From positions 186,001 through 250,000 of the forward strand of contig NZ_JHXX01000003.1 in NCBI RefSeq assembly GCF_000621605.1: a stretch of DNA of 64,000 nt, read 5' to 3'. The translations under genes and the position numbers were made by a program. Positions within the stretch are counted from its first letter, which is position 1, and each line of letters opens with the position of its first letter. Below the pieces are notes generated by a model that did not search any database, was not told the origin of the DNA, and saw only the letters and a list, made by a program, of their open reading frames with translations. Positions 25,001 through 33,809 of this stretch are shown here, piece by piece. The DNA comes from Butyrivibrio sp. MC2021 (lineage in GTDB: Bacteria; Bacillota; Clostridia; Lachnospirales; Lachnospiraceae).

Positions 25001-26593
25001 GGTGTCGGTGACGATCTCTTCACGGAGGGAATCAATGGGAGGATTGGTTACCTGGGCGAAAAGCTGTTTGAAGTAGTAAAAAAGCGGCTGATGCTTCTCG
25101 GACAGCACTGCCAGAGGAACATCATGTCCCATGGAGGCTGTGGCTTCCACGCCGTTCATGGCCATGGGAAGGATTCCTGTCTTCACATCCTCGTAGGTGT
25201 AGCCGAAGACCTTATAGAGCTTGTCTCGCATCTCCTGGGTGTGGGTCGGAATCTTTTTGTTAGGTATTGTAAGCTCCGAAAGATGAAGGAGGTTTCCGTC
25301 CAGCCACTCACCGTAGGGCTGACGGGCTGCGTAGTAGTTCTTGCACTCCTCATCGGAGATAATTCTCTTCTGCTGTGTGTCCACAAGAAGGATTTTTCCG
25401 GGCTGGAGCCTTGACTTTTTCACGATATGAGAAGCTTCTATATCAAGTACGCCAACCTCGGAAGAAAGTATGAGCCTGTTGTCATCTGTGATGTAGTATC
25501 TTGAAGGACGAAGGCCGTTACGGTCCAGTGTGGCTCCAAGGATATCTCCATCTGAGAAAATGATAGCTGCCGGTCCGTCCCAGGGCTCCATCATGGTGGC
25601 GTAATAATGGTAAAAGTCTTTTTTGCTCTCCTCCATGAAATGGTTGTGCTTCCAGGGCTCCGGTATGGTCATCATGACTGCCAGTGGCATATCGATGCCG
25701 TTCATGTACATGAATTCCAGTGTATTATCAAGCATGGCTGAGTCTGAGCCGCTCTTATTTACCACAGGGAAAATCTTGTCTGTATCTTCCTCGCTCATGA
25801 TAGGAGAAACGATAGTCTCCTCTCTGGCCAGCATTCTGTCGATGTTACCTCTGATGGTATTGATCTCGCCGTTGTGGGCGATCATCCTGTAGGGATGAGC
25901 TCTTTCCCAGCTGGGTGTTGTATTTGTTGAAAATCTAGAGTGAACCATAGCGATGGAGGTCTTGTAATCAGGGCTCTGGAGATCCTCATAAAAGGCTCTG
26001 AGCTGCTTTACAAGGAACATTCCCTTATAAACAATGGTCCTTGAGGATAAAGAGGTGATATAGGTATCTTCGCTGCTCTGCTCGAACTCTCTTCTGCAGA
26101 CGTAGAGTTTTCTGTCAAAGGCAAGGCCTCTCTCACATTCCTCGGGTCTTTCGATGAAGCACTGGCAGATGTAGGGCATGCAATCCCTTGCCAGATCTCC
26201 GAGGATCTCGGGTCTTGTGGGAACCTCTCTCCATCCAAGGAATGTAAGGCCGTTCTTTTCACAGATGACTTCAAACATTCTTTTTGCGAAGGTTCTTTTA
26301 AGCTCATCCTGTGGAAAAAAGAACATACCTATTCCATAGTCACGGCTTCCCTTAAGGGAAATACCGCAACGTCTTGCTGCTTTTGAGAAAAAAGCGTGTG
26401 AGATCTGCAGGAGAATACCTACGCCGTCTCCGACTTTTCCGCTGGCGTCCTTTCCTGCGCGGTGCTCCAGCTTTTCTACTATTGAAAGGGCATCATCAAG
26501 GACCTTGTAATCGGCGTGGCCGTCGATGTTGACCACCGCGCCGATTCCACAGGCATCATGCTCTATGTTGTCGTTGTATAAAGTAGAACCCAT
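22076..26593 (-). CDS. gltB: Glutamate synthase large subunit
   Basis: A 1505-residue protein that transfers the amide of glutamine to 2-oxoglutarate. The class II amidotransferase domain begins at Cys15 (HDACGIGAV), which should become N-terminal after removal of a short propeptide. The central and FMN-binding synthase domains follow (GEGGENPERF, ILVSGYDGGTGAAPLSS). The 3Fe-4S cluster motif is CMMMRVCSQDTC. The C-terminal GXGXG beta-helix contains the repeats around GDANDGLGKGLSGG. It lies 24 bases after glnN, forming the GS-GOGAT pair in one transcript. Confidence 0.97.
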   Translation of the reverse strand: MGSTLYNDNIEHDACGIGAVVNIDGHADYKVLDDALSIVEKLEHRAGKDASGKVGDGVGILLQISHAFFSKAARRCGISLKGSRDYGIGMFFFPQDELKRTFAKRMFEVICEKNGLTFLGWREVPTRPEILGDLARDCMPYICQCFIERPEECERGLAFDRKLYVCRREFEQSSEDTYITSLSSRTIVYKGMFLVKQLRAFYEDLQSPDYKTSIAMVHSRFSTNTTPSWERAHPYRMIAHNGEINTIRGNIDRMLAREETIVSPIMSEEDTDKIFPVVNKSGSDSAMLDNTLEFMYMNGIDMPLAVMMTIPEPWKHNHFMEESKKDFYHYYATMMEPWDGPAAIIFSDGDILGATLDRNGLRPSRYYITDDNRLILSSEVGVLDIEASHIVKKSRLQPGKILLVDTQQKRIISDEECKNYYAARQPYGEWLDGNLLHLSELTIPNKKIPTHTQEMRDKLYKVFGYTYEDVKTGILPMAMNGVEATASMGHDVPLAVLSEKHQPLFYYFKQLFAQVTNPPIDSLREEIVTDTTVFIGSDGNLLQEKGENCRVLEVNNPILTGVDLMKIKSLNQPGFKSEVVSLLYYKNTSLKKALEQLSITVDRAYAKGSNIIILSDRGIDENHVAIPSLLAVSSVEQHLVRTKKRTAVSIILESGEPRDVHQMATILGFGARAINPYLAHECISELIDIGILDKDYHTAIADYDFAILHGIVKTAAKMGISTLQSYQSARIFEAIGLSKEVIDNYFTGTVSRIGGIGIEEIEEGIKFLHDHAFDPLGLGTDTTLDSTGFHKLRSGDDKEDHLYNPQTIIALQQACQSGSYERFKEYTAMVDDDRPHTLRGLLEFVPKKKAIPLDQVEPAAEIVKRFNTGAMSYGSISQEAHETMAIAMNTLGAKSNTGEGGENPERFGTIRNSAIKQVASGRFGVSSRYLLSAQEIQIKMAQGAKPGEGGHLPGKKVYPWVAKTRFSTPGVSLISPPPHHDIYSIEDLAQLIYDLKNANRKARISVKLVSEAGVGTIASGVAKAGAQVILVSGYDGGTGAAPLSSIHNAGLPWELGVAEAHRALIESGLRNHVILETDGKLMSGRDVAIACLLGAEEFGFATAPLVTMGCMMMRVCSQDTCPFGIATQNEVLRKRFVGKPEYVMNFMLFIAEEMREIMAKLGFRTVDEMVGRTDCLEMKEKQITKRAEMVNLSQILNKEYAGVSARHFDPKHSYDFKLKETVDEAVLLPKFEKYIESGKKHEDDALVSSTNRAVGTIMGSVITDKLGTEVKDDTFVVNLTGGAGQSFGAFIPKGMTMKLTGDANDGLGKGLSGGKIIVVPPKDAAFKPSENIIIGNVALYGATSGKAYIDGVAGERFCVRNSGATAVATGCGDHGLEYMTGGRAVILGQTGKNFAAGMSGGIAYVLDVNHDLYRRINKEMVSLEELSEKYDIQELKDILEDYVKETGSELGKEILSDFESHIPHFKKIVPHDYQRVISAIGKFEEQGISHENAVLEAFNEITRGA

Positions 26594-26617
26594 TTTTTCA
26601 ACTCCTCACTAGTTACA

Positions 26618-28708
26618 TTACTCTGAGAAAAGAAGATCAGAGTAAACAGGGAATGGCCAATACTGCTCGTCTACCAAAAGCTCCAGAGCATCAGCTGATT
26701 TTCTTGCTGCATCCATGTCTGCGATGATGGTCTTGTGATAGTAGCTAAGGGCCTTCCAGGGATCTGCAGGAACCTTGTCCATATCCTTTGCAAGCTTCTG
26801 GCACTGCTTCATAAGAGCATCTGTGAGAACAGCAACCTCTTTTGATGTGTCTGTCTCGTAAGCTGTTACGCAGCCTGCTGCCTTAAGGGTAGCCATACGG
26901 TCGCAGAGGTCTGCGGCGTAGGATGAAACTGCAGGAAGGATCTGTCTGCGGATCATATCAAGCATTGTGTTAGCTTCGATGGCGATCTTTGCGTTGTAGG
27001 TCTCAGCATGGATCAGTGCTCTTGCCTCAACCTCGCCCTTGGTGTAAACGCCGTTACCTACATAGAGGTCAACAGCCTTCTTGTCGTTGTAGTGTGGAAG
27101 CGCATCTGCTGTGGAAATGAGGTTTGAAAGACCACGCTTTTTAGCCTCTGTTACCCATGAAGCATCATATCCGTTTCCGTTGAAGATGATTCTTCTGTGA
27201 TCTGTGAAGGTCTTCTTGATGAGCTTCTGAAGATCATCGTTGAAGTTCTTGGACTTCTCAAGCTTATCTGCGAACTGCTTGAGCTCCTCAGCCATAATTG
27301 TGTTCAGGGCGATGTTAGGACCTGAGATTGACTGGGATGAACCAAGCATACGGAACTCAAACTTGTTACCTGTGAAGGCCATAGGTGATGTTCTGTTTCT
27401 GTCTGTGTTGTCCTGAGGAATTGAAGGAAGTACGTCAATTCCGATCTGGATCTTTTTCTTTCCGCCATCCTTGTAGGGCTTGCCTTCGATGATTGATTCA
27501 ACAACCGCTTCAAGCTCATCACCAAGGAAGATAGAAATGATTGCCGGAGGTGCCTCCTGGGCGCCCAGGCGGTGATCGTTTCCTGCAGATGCTACTGTAC
27601 ATCTGAGGGTATCCTGATATTCATCTACGCCCTTAACAAATGCTGCCAGAAAAAGAAGGAACTGTGCGTTCTGGCTTGGTGTGCTGCCGGGCTTAAGAAG
27701 GTTCTTGCCTGTGTCTGTTCCGATGGACCAGTTGTCGTGCTTACCGGAACCGTTAACCCCTGCGAAGGGCTTCTCATGAAGGAGGCATACGAAGTTGTGT
27801 CTGTCAGCAACCTTTTTCATGATGTCCATGGCGATCTGGTTGGAATCGGAAGCTGTGTTGGCATCTGAGTAAACAGGAGCCATCTCATGCTGTGCGGGAG
27901 CAACCTCGTTGTGCTTTGTCTTGGAAAGAACGCCCAGTTTCCAAAGCTCGTTATCAAGGTCCTCCATGTAAGCTGCTACACGGGGCTTGATCGCTCCGAA
28001 GTAGTGATCTTCAAGTTCCTGTCCCTTAGGAGGCTTGTTTCCGAAAAGTGTTCTTCCTGTCATAATCAGGTCTTCACGCTGCTTGTAAAGAGCCTTGTCC
28101 ACAAGGAAGTACTCCTGCTCGGGACCGCACTGTGCTGTAACGCGCTTGGTCTCTGTATCTCCGAAGAGTCTCAGGATTCTGATTGACTGCTTGCTTACCG
28201 CATCCATTGAGCGGAGCAGAGGAGTCTTTTTATCAAGAGCCTCTCCTGAATAGGAAAGGAAAATTGTCGGGATGTAAAGAGAATTATCTTTTACGAAAGC
28301 AAAAGCTGTGGGATCCCAGGCTGTATAGCCTCTTGCCTCGAAGGTAGCTCGAAGTCCTCCTGAAGGGAAGCTTGATGCATCGGGCTCACCTCTTACCAGC
28401 TCTTTGCCGGAAAAGTCCATCATGATCTTTCCGCCGCCAACAGGATCGATGAAGCTGTCGTGCTTTTCTGCAGTTACTCCTGTCATGGGCTGGAACCAGT
28501 GTGTATAGTGTGTTGCACCCTTTTCGATAGCCCACTGCTTCATGGATTCAGCGATCTCATTGGCGGTGGTGAGCTCTAATGGAGTTCCGTCTGTGATGCA
28601 CTGCTTCCATGCTTTGAAGGATGCTGATGAAAGACGCTCCTTCATGGTCTCCTCGTTAAAAACGTAGCTTCCGAACAGTTCAGGTAAATGTGTTGCTTCT
28701 GTTTTCAT
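26618..28708 (-). CDS. glnN: Type III glutamine synthetase
   Basis: A 696-residue GSIII. The length and the motifs QCGPEQEYFLVD, NEVAPAQHEMAPVY and NDHRLGAQEAPPAIIS separate it from the GSI at 33810. The enzyme joins ammonia to glutamate at ATP cost; its product feeds gltB, the next gene. The ATG is preceded by GAGAGGAGA. An ANTAR-type hairpin-terminator in the 93-base gap from asnB (28731-28790) should decide whether transcription continues into glnN-gltB-gltD. Confidence 0.97.
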   Translation of the reverse strand: MKTEATHLPELFGSYVFNEETMKERLSSASFKAWKQCITDGTPLELTTANEIAESMKQWAIEKGATHYTHWFQPMTGVTAEKHDSFIDPVGGGKIMMDFSGKELVRGEPDASSFPSGGLRATFEARGYTAWDPTAFAFVKDNSLYIPTIFLSYSGEALDKKTPLLRSMDAVSKQSIRILRLFGDTETKRVTAQCGPEQEYFLVDKALYKQREDLIMTGRTLFGNKPPKGQELEDHYFGAIKPRVAAYMEDLDNELWKLGVLSKTKHNEVAPAQHEMAPVYSDANTASDSNQIAMDIMKKVADRHNFVCLLHEKPFAGVNGSGKHDNWSIGTDTGKNLLKPGSTPSQNAQFLLFLAAFVKGVDEYQDTLRCTVASAGNDHRLGAQEAPPAIISIFLGDELEAVVESIIEGKPYKDGGKKKIQIGIDVLPSIPQDNTDRNRTSPMAFTGNKFEFRMLGSSQSISGPNIALNTIMAEELKQFADKLEKSKNFNDDLQKLIKKTFTDHRRIIFNGNGYDASWVTEAKKRGLSNLISTADALPHYNDKKAVDLYVGNGVYTKGEVEARALIHAETYNAKIAIEANTMLDMIRRQILPAVSSYAADLCDRMATLKAAGCVTAYETDTSKEVAVLTDALMKQCQKLAKDMDKVPADPWKALSYYHKTIIADMDAARKSADALELLVDEQYWPFPVYSDLLFSE

Positions 28709-28730
28709 ACATATTCTCCTCTCTTAGGCA

Positions 28731-28790
28731 AAAAATAAGACGACACACGGCAGGCTGCCCGGCAGCCACCGCGAATCGTCCCCATTGACG
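28731..28790 (-). promoter_or_regulatory. ANTAR-type antitermination site in the glnN leader
   Basis: On the minus strand CGTC-AATGGG-GACG (28790-28777) has a hexaloop with A1 and G4. Its 3' arm GACGA (28780-28776) pairs alternatively with TCGTC (28743-28739) to form a GC-rich terminator with an inner GGCTGCC/GGCAGCC stem, followed by TTATTTTTT. The small hairpin and the terminator cannot coexist. Confidence 0.8.
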
Positions 28791-28801
28791 TATCATTATT
28801 A

Positions 28802-30508
28802 TTAAACTGCTTCCTGTATTGATCCGCTGCTTTCGCTTCCCAGCTGTGCGCCGGAATCGCCGTAGTTTGAAAGAACTCTTGCTGACGGATCGTTTACATT
28901 ACAACCTTCCCACTCTTTGTTAGGCATCCAGAAGTCCTTGATCATGGGCGCCTGTCCCGGGTAGTACTCCTCGAAGATCTCTCTGTAGAGAAGACTTTCC
29001 TTGGTGAATGGTGTGCAGTAATCGTATTTCTTTCTTCTTATCTCGTACTCCTCATCGGTGTACTTGGCTTCCGCAAAGGCCTTAAGGTCGTCTACCATGC
29101 TGTGTCCCACCGCATCCGAGAAGGCAGCTTTCTGTCTCCAGAGGATGTTCTCCGGAAGGAGGTTATCCTTTTCAAAGGCGTGCCTTAAAAGGTATTTGCC
29201 CATGTCGTACTTGTTCATCTTGATCTCCGGATCGATGCTCATTACATATTTGACAAAAGCCACATCTCCGAAGGGAACTCTTGCTTCTAAGCTGTTGGCG
29301 CTTATGCACCTGTCAGCACGAAGGACGTCGTACATATAGAGCTCATCCACTCTCTTTTTTGCCTCCTGCTGAAAGGCCTCGGCGTCGGGAGCAAAGTCCG
29401 TATACTTGTAACCAAAGAGCTCATCTGAGATCTCACCGGTCATGAGAACTCTCACATCTGTGGTCTCGTGGATGGCCTTGCAGCAAAGGTACATTCCCAT
29501 GCTGGCTCTGATGGTTGTGATGTCCCAGGTTCCAAGAAGCTTTATTACATTAGGAAGTTCTCTGATAACTTCGTCCGGTGTCATGAAGACTTCGGTGTGA
29601 TCGCTTCCTATGAAATCAGCAACTTCTTTTGCATACTTAAGATCTATGGCATCCTTCTCCATTCCGATGGCGAAGGTTCTGATTCTCTTGGCTTTCTTAC
29701 CTGTCTTCCTGGCTTCCTGATCAAGGAGTCTCTGGCTGATGGCACATACAAGGCTTGAATCAAGACCGCCTGATAAAAGAAATCCCAGGGGAGCGTCGGC
29801 GTCCATTCTGTCCTTTACGGACTTCATGAATCTCTCTCTGATGCCTCTGCAGGCTGTTTCCACATCTGAGGTGGAGTACAGTGACTCTTTATCCTTGGAA
29901 TCGAAGTTTACATTCTTCCAGTAGAGTGTTGACTTAAGCTCTGTCAGCTCCTCGAACCTGTGGAAGTGGCCCCTTAAGTAGTAATGTCCCGGAGGGAAGG
30001 GCTTAATTTCTTTGCAAAGGCCCTCAAGGTTGCAGGCCTCGGAAGCAAACATTATGGCTCCGCTCTTATCATATCCGTAAAAAAGAGGTCTTATTCCCAT
30101 GGGATCGCGGCCCGCCAGCAGTGTCTCTTTTTCGCTGTCGTAAATGAGAACCGCAAACTCTGAACCGAGCTTCTGGAATACCTTGGTTCCATATTCCTTA
30201 TAAAGAGGAAGGATCACTTCGCAATCGGAATCGCTTTCGAAGCTGTAGCCCTTTTCCTGCAGTGCTTTTTTCATTTTTCTGAAGCCGTAGATCTCGCCGT
30301 TACATACTGCGATGTTTCCATCCAGCTCAAAGGGCTGCATTCCTTCGGGGTGAAGTCCCATGATGGCCAGTCTGTGGAAGCCCAGGTAACCTATGGGTGT
30401 TTCCACCAGCCTTGACATGTCCGGTCCTCTGGGGATCGTTCTGTCGAAGTAGGGCTTAAGCTCTTCTTTTGAAATTGTTTTGGAAGTGGTTCCTAATATT
30501 GAACACAT
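28802..30508 (-). CDS. asnB: Asparagine synthase, glutamine-hydrolysing
   Basis: A 568-residue AsnB. It begins MCSILGT, so Cys2 becomes the N-terminal nucleophile. The glutaminase domain has RGPDMSR, FGFHRLAI-type (YLGFHRLAIMG) and CNGEIYG; the synthase domain has the ATP motif LLSGGLDSSLVC and TGEISDELFGYKY. It uses glutamine and aspartate to make asparagine. The ATG has AGGAGG five bases upstream. A consensus sigma-A promoter at 30752-30780 gives a leader of about 240 bases holding an ANTAR-type site and a structured repeat. Confidence 0.96.
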   Translation of the reverse strand: MCSILGTTSKTISKEELKPYFDRTIPRGPDMSRLVETPIGYLGFHRLAIMGLHPEGMQPFELDGNIAVCNGEIYGFRKMKKALQEKGYSFESDSDCEVILPLYKEYGTKVFQKLGSEFAVLIYDSEKETLLAGRDPMGIRPLFYGYDKSGAIMFASEACNLEGLCKEIKPFPPGHYYLRGHFHRFEELTELKSTLYWKNVNFDSKDKESLYSTSDVETACRGIRERFMKSVKDRMDADAPLGFLLSGGLDSSLVCAISQRLLDQEARKTGKKAKRIRTFAIGMEKDAIDLKYAKEVADFIGSDHTEVFMTPDEVIRELPNVIKLLGTWDITTIRASMGMYLCCKAIHETTDVRVLMTGEISDELFGYKYTDFAPDAEAFQQEAKKRVDELYMYDVLRADRCISANSLEARVPFGDVAFVKYVMSIDPEIKMNKYDMGKYLLRHAFEKDNLLPENILWRQKAAFSDAVGHSMVDDLKAFAEAKYTDEEYEIRRKKYDYCTPFTKESLLYREIFEEYYPGQAPMIKDFWMPNKEWEGCNVNDPSARVLSNYGDSGAQLGSESSGSIQEAV

Positions 30509-30544
30509 ACTGACCTCCTAATAAGCCAAAAATGACTACGAATG

Positions 30545-30658
30545 GAATTTCGCTTGCGAAATTCTTGCGCCGAGCGCGGTTGCATTTATGCAACATCTTC
30601 CTCTCGCGCGAGTGTGCATCCTCGCGGAGCGTTTTTATTTCATTTATGAAATAAAAAC
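30545..30658 (-). repeat. Structured repeat in the asnB leader, copy C1
   Basis: Three perfect hairpins with TT loops: GAATTTCGC/GCGAAATTC (30545-30564), GTTGCAT/ATGCAAC (30579-30594), and a 13-bp stem GTTTTTATTTCAT (30631-30643) with its complement (30646-30658). Between them lies a GC-rich core (GCGCCGAGCGCGG, then CGCGCGAGTGTGCATC and GCGGAGCG). The core matches the element at 38818-38952; the outer hairpins differ in sequence. It ends 36 bases before the asnB start and abuts the leader terminator. Confidence 0.8.
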
Positions 30659-30708
30659 GGCGCCGACAGAATGCTCAAACTGAGCCTTCCGCCAACGCCA
30701 TTGTTGAC
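30649..30708 (-). promoter_or_regulatory. ANTAR-type antitermination site in the asnB leader
   Basis: On the minus strand GTCAAC-AATGGC-GTTGGC (30708-30691) is a 6-bp stem (one U-G pair) with an A1/G4 hexaloop. Its 3' arm supplies TGGCG, which pairs alternatively with CGCCG (30662-30658) to close a terminator with an inner GCTCA/TGAGC stem, followed by TTTTTATTT. The T run is shared with the outer hairpin of repeat C1. Confidence 0.75.
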
Positions 30709-30751
30709 AAAATTTGTTTCAAAGAATACCTGTATACAATTTATGTTTTAC

Positions 30752-30780
30752 ATATTATGCCTCTTAGTTATACTTGTCAA
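30752..30780 (-). promoter_or_regulatory. Sigma-A promoter of asnB
   Basis: Minus-strand TTGACA (30780-30775), 17 bases, TAATAT (30757-30752): close to consensus, with the expected start near 30745. Confidence 0.85.
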
Positions 30781-30881
30781 CATAGTAAAATTAATATTTT
30801 TTATTTTTTTGGATTAAATCAACGGAAAACGATATTATGTTAATATAAATATATGTACTTCTATCGGGGGAGGAAACGCGC

Positions 30882-32207
30882 ATGGAATCTAAGACAAACA
30901 AATTCGGCTTCTGGTCACTGATATGGCTGCTTGGTCTTGCGGGACAGCTTTGCTGGAACATGGAAAATCAGTGGTTTAACACCTTCGTATATGCCAAGAT
31001 AGCCAAGGATCCTACCATCATCTCCTGGATGCTGGCTATATCTGCCGCTGCCACCACGATCTCAACCTTCCTTTTTGGCTGCATTTCCGATAGAAGAGGC
31101 AACAGAAAAAGTCTTGTATCCATCGGATATATCCTGTGGGGCGTCTTTACCATTCTCTTTGGAACAACCCAGTATATTCATCATAGAAACGGCGATACCA
31201 CAGCTATTATAGGCATTGCTTTTGCGGTTATCGCAGCGGATGCCATTATGAGCTTCTTCGGTTCCATGGGAAATGATATAGGTTTCAACGCCTGGATCAA
31301 CGACCATATGAACGAGCAGAATTCAGGTTCTATCGGCGCTGCTCTTGCTGTACAGCCTGTAATCGGAACCATCGCCGGAACAGTCCTGGGCGGATTTTTG
31401 GTCGGCGCCGATGATAATTATATGAGACTCTTTGTAGTTATCGGATCTCTGGTGATCCTTCTTGGATTCGTATCCCTCTTTGGGATGAAGGATTCCGTAA
31501 GTCTTAGGCCCTCCAAGAAAGGCTCTTTTTCCAAACAGTTCTTTTCCATATTCAATATAAGAGAATATCTGAAGCATCGGGAGCTGGTATTTGTTAACCT
31601 GATGCTGGCAATGTATTTTGTTTCCTTCAATGTATACTTTTCACACCTTGGTAATTTCATGATCTATTATCTTGGTTTTACAGCAGATATGATGGGACTT
31701 ATCGAGGGCGTGGGCCTGCTTCTGGCCATGTTTGCCACTATTCCAGCGATCAGACTTATCCGTAAGGACAGATCGGCTCTGCTTATCCTAGTGGCAATCA
31801 TATTTAACGCAGTGGGCCTCTTTATCATCGGTCTGACCGTTTCACCTACGAATGTTAATCCCGGCACTATCTGGAATCCTCATCTGTTGGCAGGTGTCTT
31901 GTTTGTGGGAATCGGTTATATTCTTTTCCTGCAGACCATCACAGTCTGGTCCAAGCGCTTATATCCTGAGGATGCCAGAGGTCAGTTCGAAGGAATCCGC
32001 ATCATCTTCTATGTGCTGATTCCCATGGTTGTTGCGCCTATGATCTCCAATCCCATCATCAAGACCAGCGGTGAATTCGTAGACGAATACGGCTTTACGG
32101 AGTATCTCCCCACCAACACACTGTTTCTGGCCGGAGTGTTTATCCTGCTGATGACCCTGATTCCCCTGGTACTGGCCAATAGAGAGCACATTAATGCGGC
32201 AGAATGA
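30882..32207 (+). CDS. Major facilitator superfamily transporter
   Basis: A 441-residue integral membrane protein with about 12 helices. The MFS loop motif between helices 2 and 3 reads GCISDRRGNRKSL. The ATG is preceded by GGGGGAGG. It is divergent from asnB and not obviously part of a longer operon. Nothing in the sequence fixes the substrate. The position next to nitrogen genes invites a guess at amino-acid or amine transport, but I see no direct support; sugar or drug export is equally possible. Confidence 0.85.
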   Translation: MESKTNKFGFWSLIWLLGLAGQLCWNMENQWFNTFVYAKIAKDPTIISWMLAISAAATTISTFLFGCISDRRGNRKSLVSIGYILWGVFTILFGTTQYIHHRNGDTTAIIGIAFAVIAADAIMSFFGSMGNDIGFNAWINDHMNEQNSGSIGAALAVQPVIGTIAGTVLGGFLVGADDNYMRLFVVIGSLVILLGFVSLFGMKDSVSLRPSKKGSFSKQFFSIFNIREYLKHRELVFVNLMLAMYFVSFNVYFSHLGNFMIYYLGFTADMMGLIEGVGLLLAMFATIPAIRLIRKDRSALLILVAIIFNAVGLFIIGLTVSPTNVNPGTIWNPHLLAGVLFVGIGYILFLQTITVWSKRLYPEDARGQFEGIRIIFYVLIPMVVAPMISNPIIKTSGEFVDEYGFTEYLPTNTLFLAGVFILLMTLIPLVLANREHINAAE

Positions 32208-32544
32208 TTGAAGGTAGGCAAAAGCATGAAACACTGTTGTAAGAATCCATATTTATGCCCTTTGTAATATGCATCTGTACTGCAAAATACCACTTGCCAG
32301 CTCGCTTTTGTTCCTGAAAGGCATATTAAGAGGAGACTTTACAGGTGTTTCATATGATTATCAAAATATTGATACCATAAAGGACCTAGAAAACACGCAG
32401 ATTGTAGGTGAATGGCGATAGGCGTGTATGAATTAGCAAAATAAAGACCATAGGAGCACTGGCGGAAAGGTATATTGCTTCTAGAAGTGTCTGTTTATCA
32501 CAATCCCGTCAATTTTGATCTGAAACAAACACGCATAAAGAAAG

Positions 32545-32673
32545 TCATCTTAATTCTGCGTGCTGGCTCATAATTTCCCCTACACGTATAATCAAATCAT
32601 ATGCTGTCCTACGTGTTGTCATAGTGCACGATATTATTTTTTCTTCTTTATCTAGTGTAATAGTCCTCGGCAT
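32545..32673 (-). CDS. Small orphan reading frame, possibly a remnant
   Basis: A 42-codon frame (MPRTITLDKEEKIISCTM at the start) with normal-looking amino-acid composition but no clear ribosome site. It sits in the decayed gap between the MFS gene and the DUF2798 gene. It may be the tail of a lost gene. I do not recognise a family. Confidence 0.2.
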   Translation of the reverse strand: MPRTITLDKEEKIISCTMTTRRTAYDLIIRVGEIMSQHAELR

Positions 32674-33029
32674 AGCGACAGCCGCAAAATATCAGTCTCT
32701 ATATTGATAATTTCCATGCGATATATAACGTATAGCAATAAGATAATGATCATTCATGAAAAGTTGTCATATATACAGTCACAAAACAACGCATCATCGT
32801 CAATTCGCTAATCTGGCGCCATTATCCTAAGAACATCAGTCATCAAATCCACCAGATTGTTCCTAGATTCTGAGCCAGAGGTAAAGAAAACAGCCACCGC
32901 GTAAGCGGCTTGCTATCAACATATGCACTGCCAATTCGCACCAGAGCTATTATCAAGAAATAATAAACGTTGATATAACAACTAAATATTCCCTATAAAA
33001 AAGGGGATTACACAAAAAGTTTTTTCTGA

Positions 33030-33035
33030 TATAAT
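33030..33035 (+). promoter_or_regulatory. -10 box before the DUF2798 gene
   Basis: TATAAT with a weak TTACAC at a 16-base distance upstream. The leader to the ATG at 33169 would be about 125 bases, and contains a small hairpin CACCT/AGGTG near 33097-33109. Confidence 0.45.
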
Positions 33036-33168
33036 GACAACTCGTCGAATGAAAAAATGATAGAAGATTTAGAGCCGGTAACATTGGAAACGCAACACCT
33101 CCAAGGTGCAAACGAACAACACGCCCGAGGTCTTCCCCTGATCAATAATGAAAGGAGAACCCCTAGGT

Positions 33169-33642
33169 ATGTTACCACAAAGCAAATTTCAGGATGTTAT
33201 TTTCACTATTTTCATGGCGTTTGTCATGGTCTATGCAATGATCTGCTACAATATTTCCCTTAACGTAGGCGGTATGCAGAACTTCGTATTCCTTGCAGCA
33301 TTCAAGGAAATGCTCATCATGTGGCCTATAGCTGTCGCAGTTGAGTTATTATTTGTCGGAAAGCTTGCACAGAAGCTGGCTTTCAGATTCGTTACACCGG
33401 GAAAAGATCCCATGATCATGATGATCCTTGGAATCTCCGCCATGAGCGTTTGCCTCATGTGCCCCATCATGAGCCTTGTGGCTACAACCCTTTTCAAGGA
33501 TGCAGGAAAAGAGTTTGTGGCAGTATGGCTTCAGACAACAGCAATGAATTTCCCCATGGCACTTTGCTGGCAGATCTTCTTTGCAGGTCCCTTGGTCCGC
33601 AATGTGTTTGGATTCTTTGTGAGGAAGTTTTCTAAGAAGTGA
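33169..33642 (+). CDS. DUF2798 family membrane protein
   Basis: A 157-residue protein with four membrane helices, in two similar halves (FTIFMAFVMVYAMICYNISL and LGISAMSVCLMCPIMSLVAT), a pattern typical of DUF2798. The family has no established function. I chose the ATG at 33169 because AAAGGAG lies 11 bases before it; the ATG at 33148 overlaps that ribosome site. It stands alone ahead of glnA. A possible link to nitrogen metabolism is only positional. Confidence 0.75.
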   Translation: MLPQSKFQDVIFTIFMAFVMVYAMICYNISLNVGGMQNFVFLAAFKEMLIMWPIAVAVELLFVGKLAQKLAFRFVTPGKDPMIMMILGISAMSVCLMCPIMSLVATTLFKDAGKEFVAVWLQTTAMNFPMALCWQIFFAGPLVRNVFGFFVRKFSKK

Positions 33643-33666
33643 TTTAGCGGGAGAATGTCATCCCCA

Positions 33667-33695
33667 TTGACACCGACCGTCAAAATGTATAGTAT
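33667..33695 (+). promoter_or_regulatory. Sigma-A promoter of glnA
   Basis: TTGACA (33667-33672), 17 bases, TAGTAT (33690-33695). The expected start near 33702 is just before the ANTAR-type site, giving a leader of about 108 bases. Confidence 0.75.
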
Positions 33696-33714
33696 GGAAA
33701 CAGATATGAGCAAA

Positions 33715-33766
33715 GGCAAGGGCGCCGGAACAGAACTATCAGGTTCTTGTTTCTGCGCTCTTTTTT
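33715..33766 (+). promoter_or_regulatory. ANTAR-type antitermination site in the glnA leader
   Basis: GGC-AAGGGC-GCC (33715-33726) has the same A1/G4 hexaloop type as the other three leaders, though only three base pairs. It overlaps the 5' arm of a terminator (GGGCGCCGGAACAGAAC with GGTTCTTGTTTCTGCGCTC) followed by T6 at 33761-33766. The terminator is strong. The small hairpin is the weakest of the four. Confidence 0.65.
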
Positions 33767-33809
33767 AATAATCAATGATCTACGATCAAATTTTCCCACG
33801 GAGGTAAAA

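Larger units (their letters stand above)
32208..33168. other. 960-bp gap with decayed coding remnants
   Basis: No intact gene fills this stretch. From 32227 (plus) an ATG opens a 13-codon frame (MKHCCKNPYLCPL). The +1-offset frame continues without a stop to about 32421 and reads protein-like at the end (GDFTGVSYDYQNIDTIKD). A 42-codon frame lies on the minus strand at 32545-32673. Base composition is more AT-rich than in the neighbours. A degraded gene or mobile-element scar is likely, but I do not recognise the family. Confidence 0.5.

Noticed and set aside
32208..33168. Intact insertion sequence or integrase in the gap
   Set aside because: No terminal inverted repeats or transposase motifs could be read; only short broken frames.
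33655..33675. TGTCA...TGACA hairpin before glnA as an ANTAR site, similar to the glnN hairpin
   Set aside because: The AATGGGG loop sequence is on the minus strand while glnA is on the plus strand, and TTGACA here serves as the -35 box of the glnA promoter, upstream of the transcript start.
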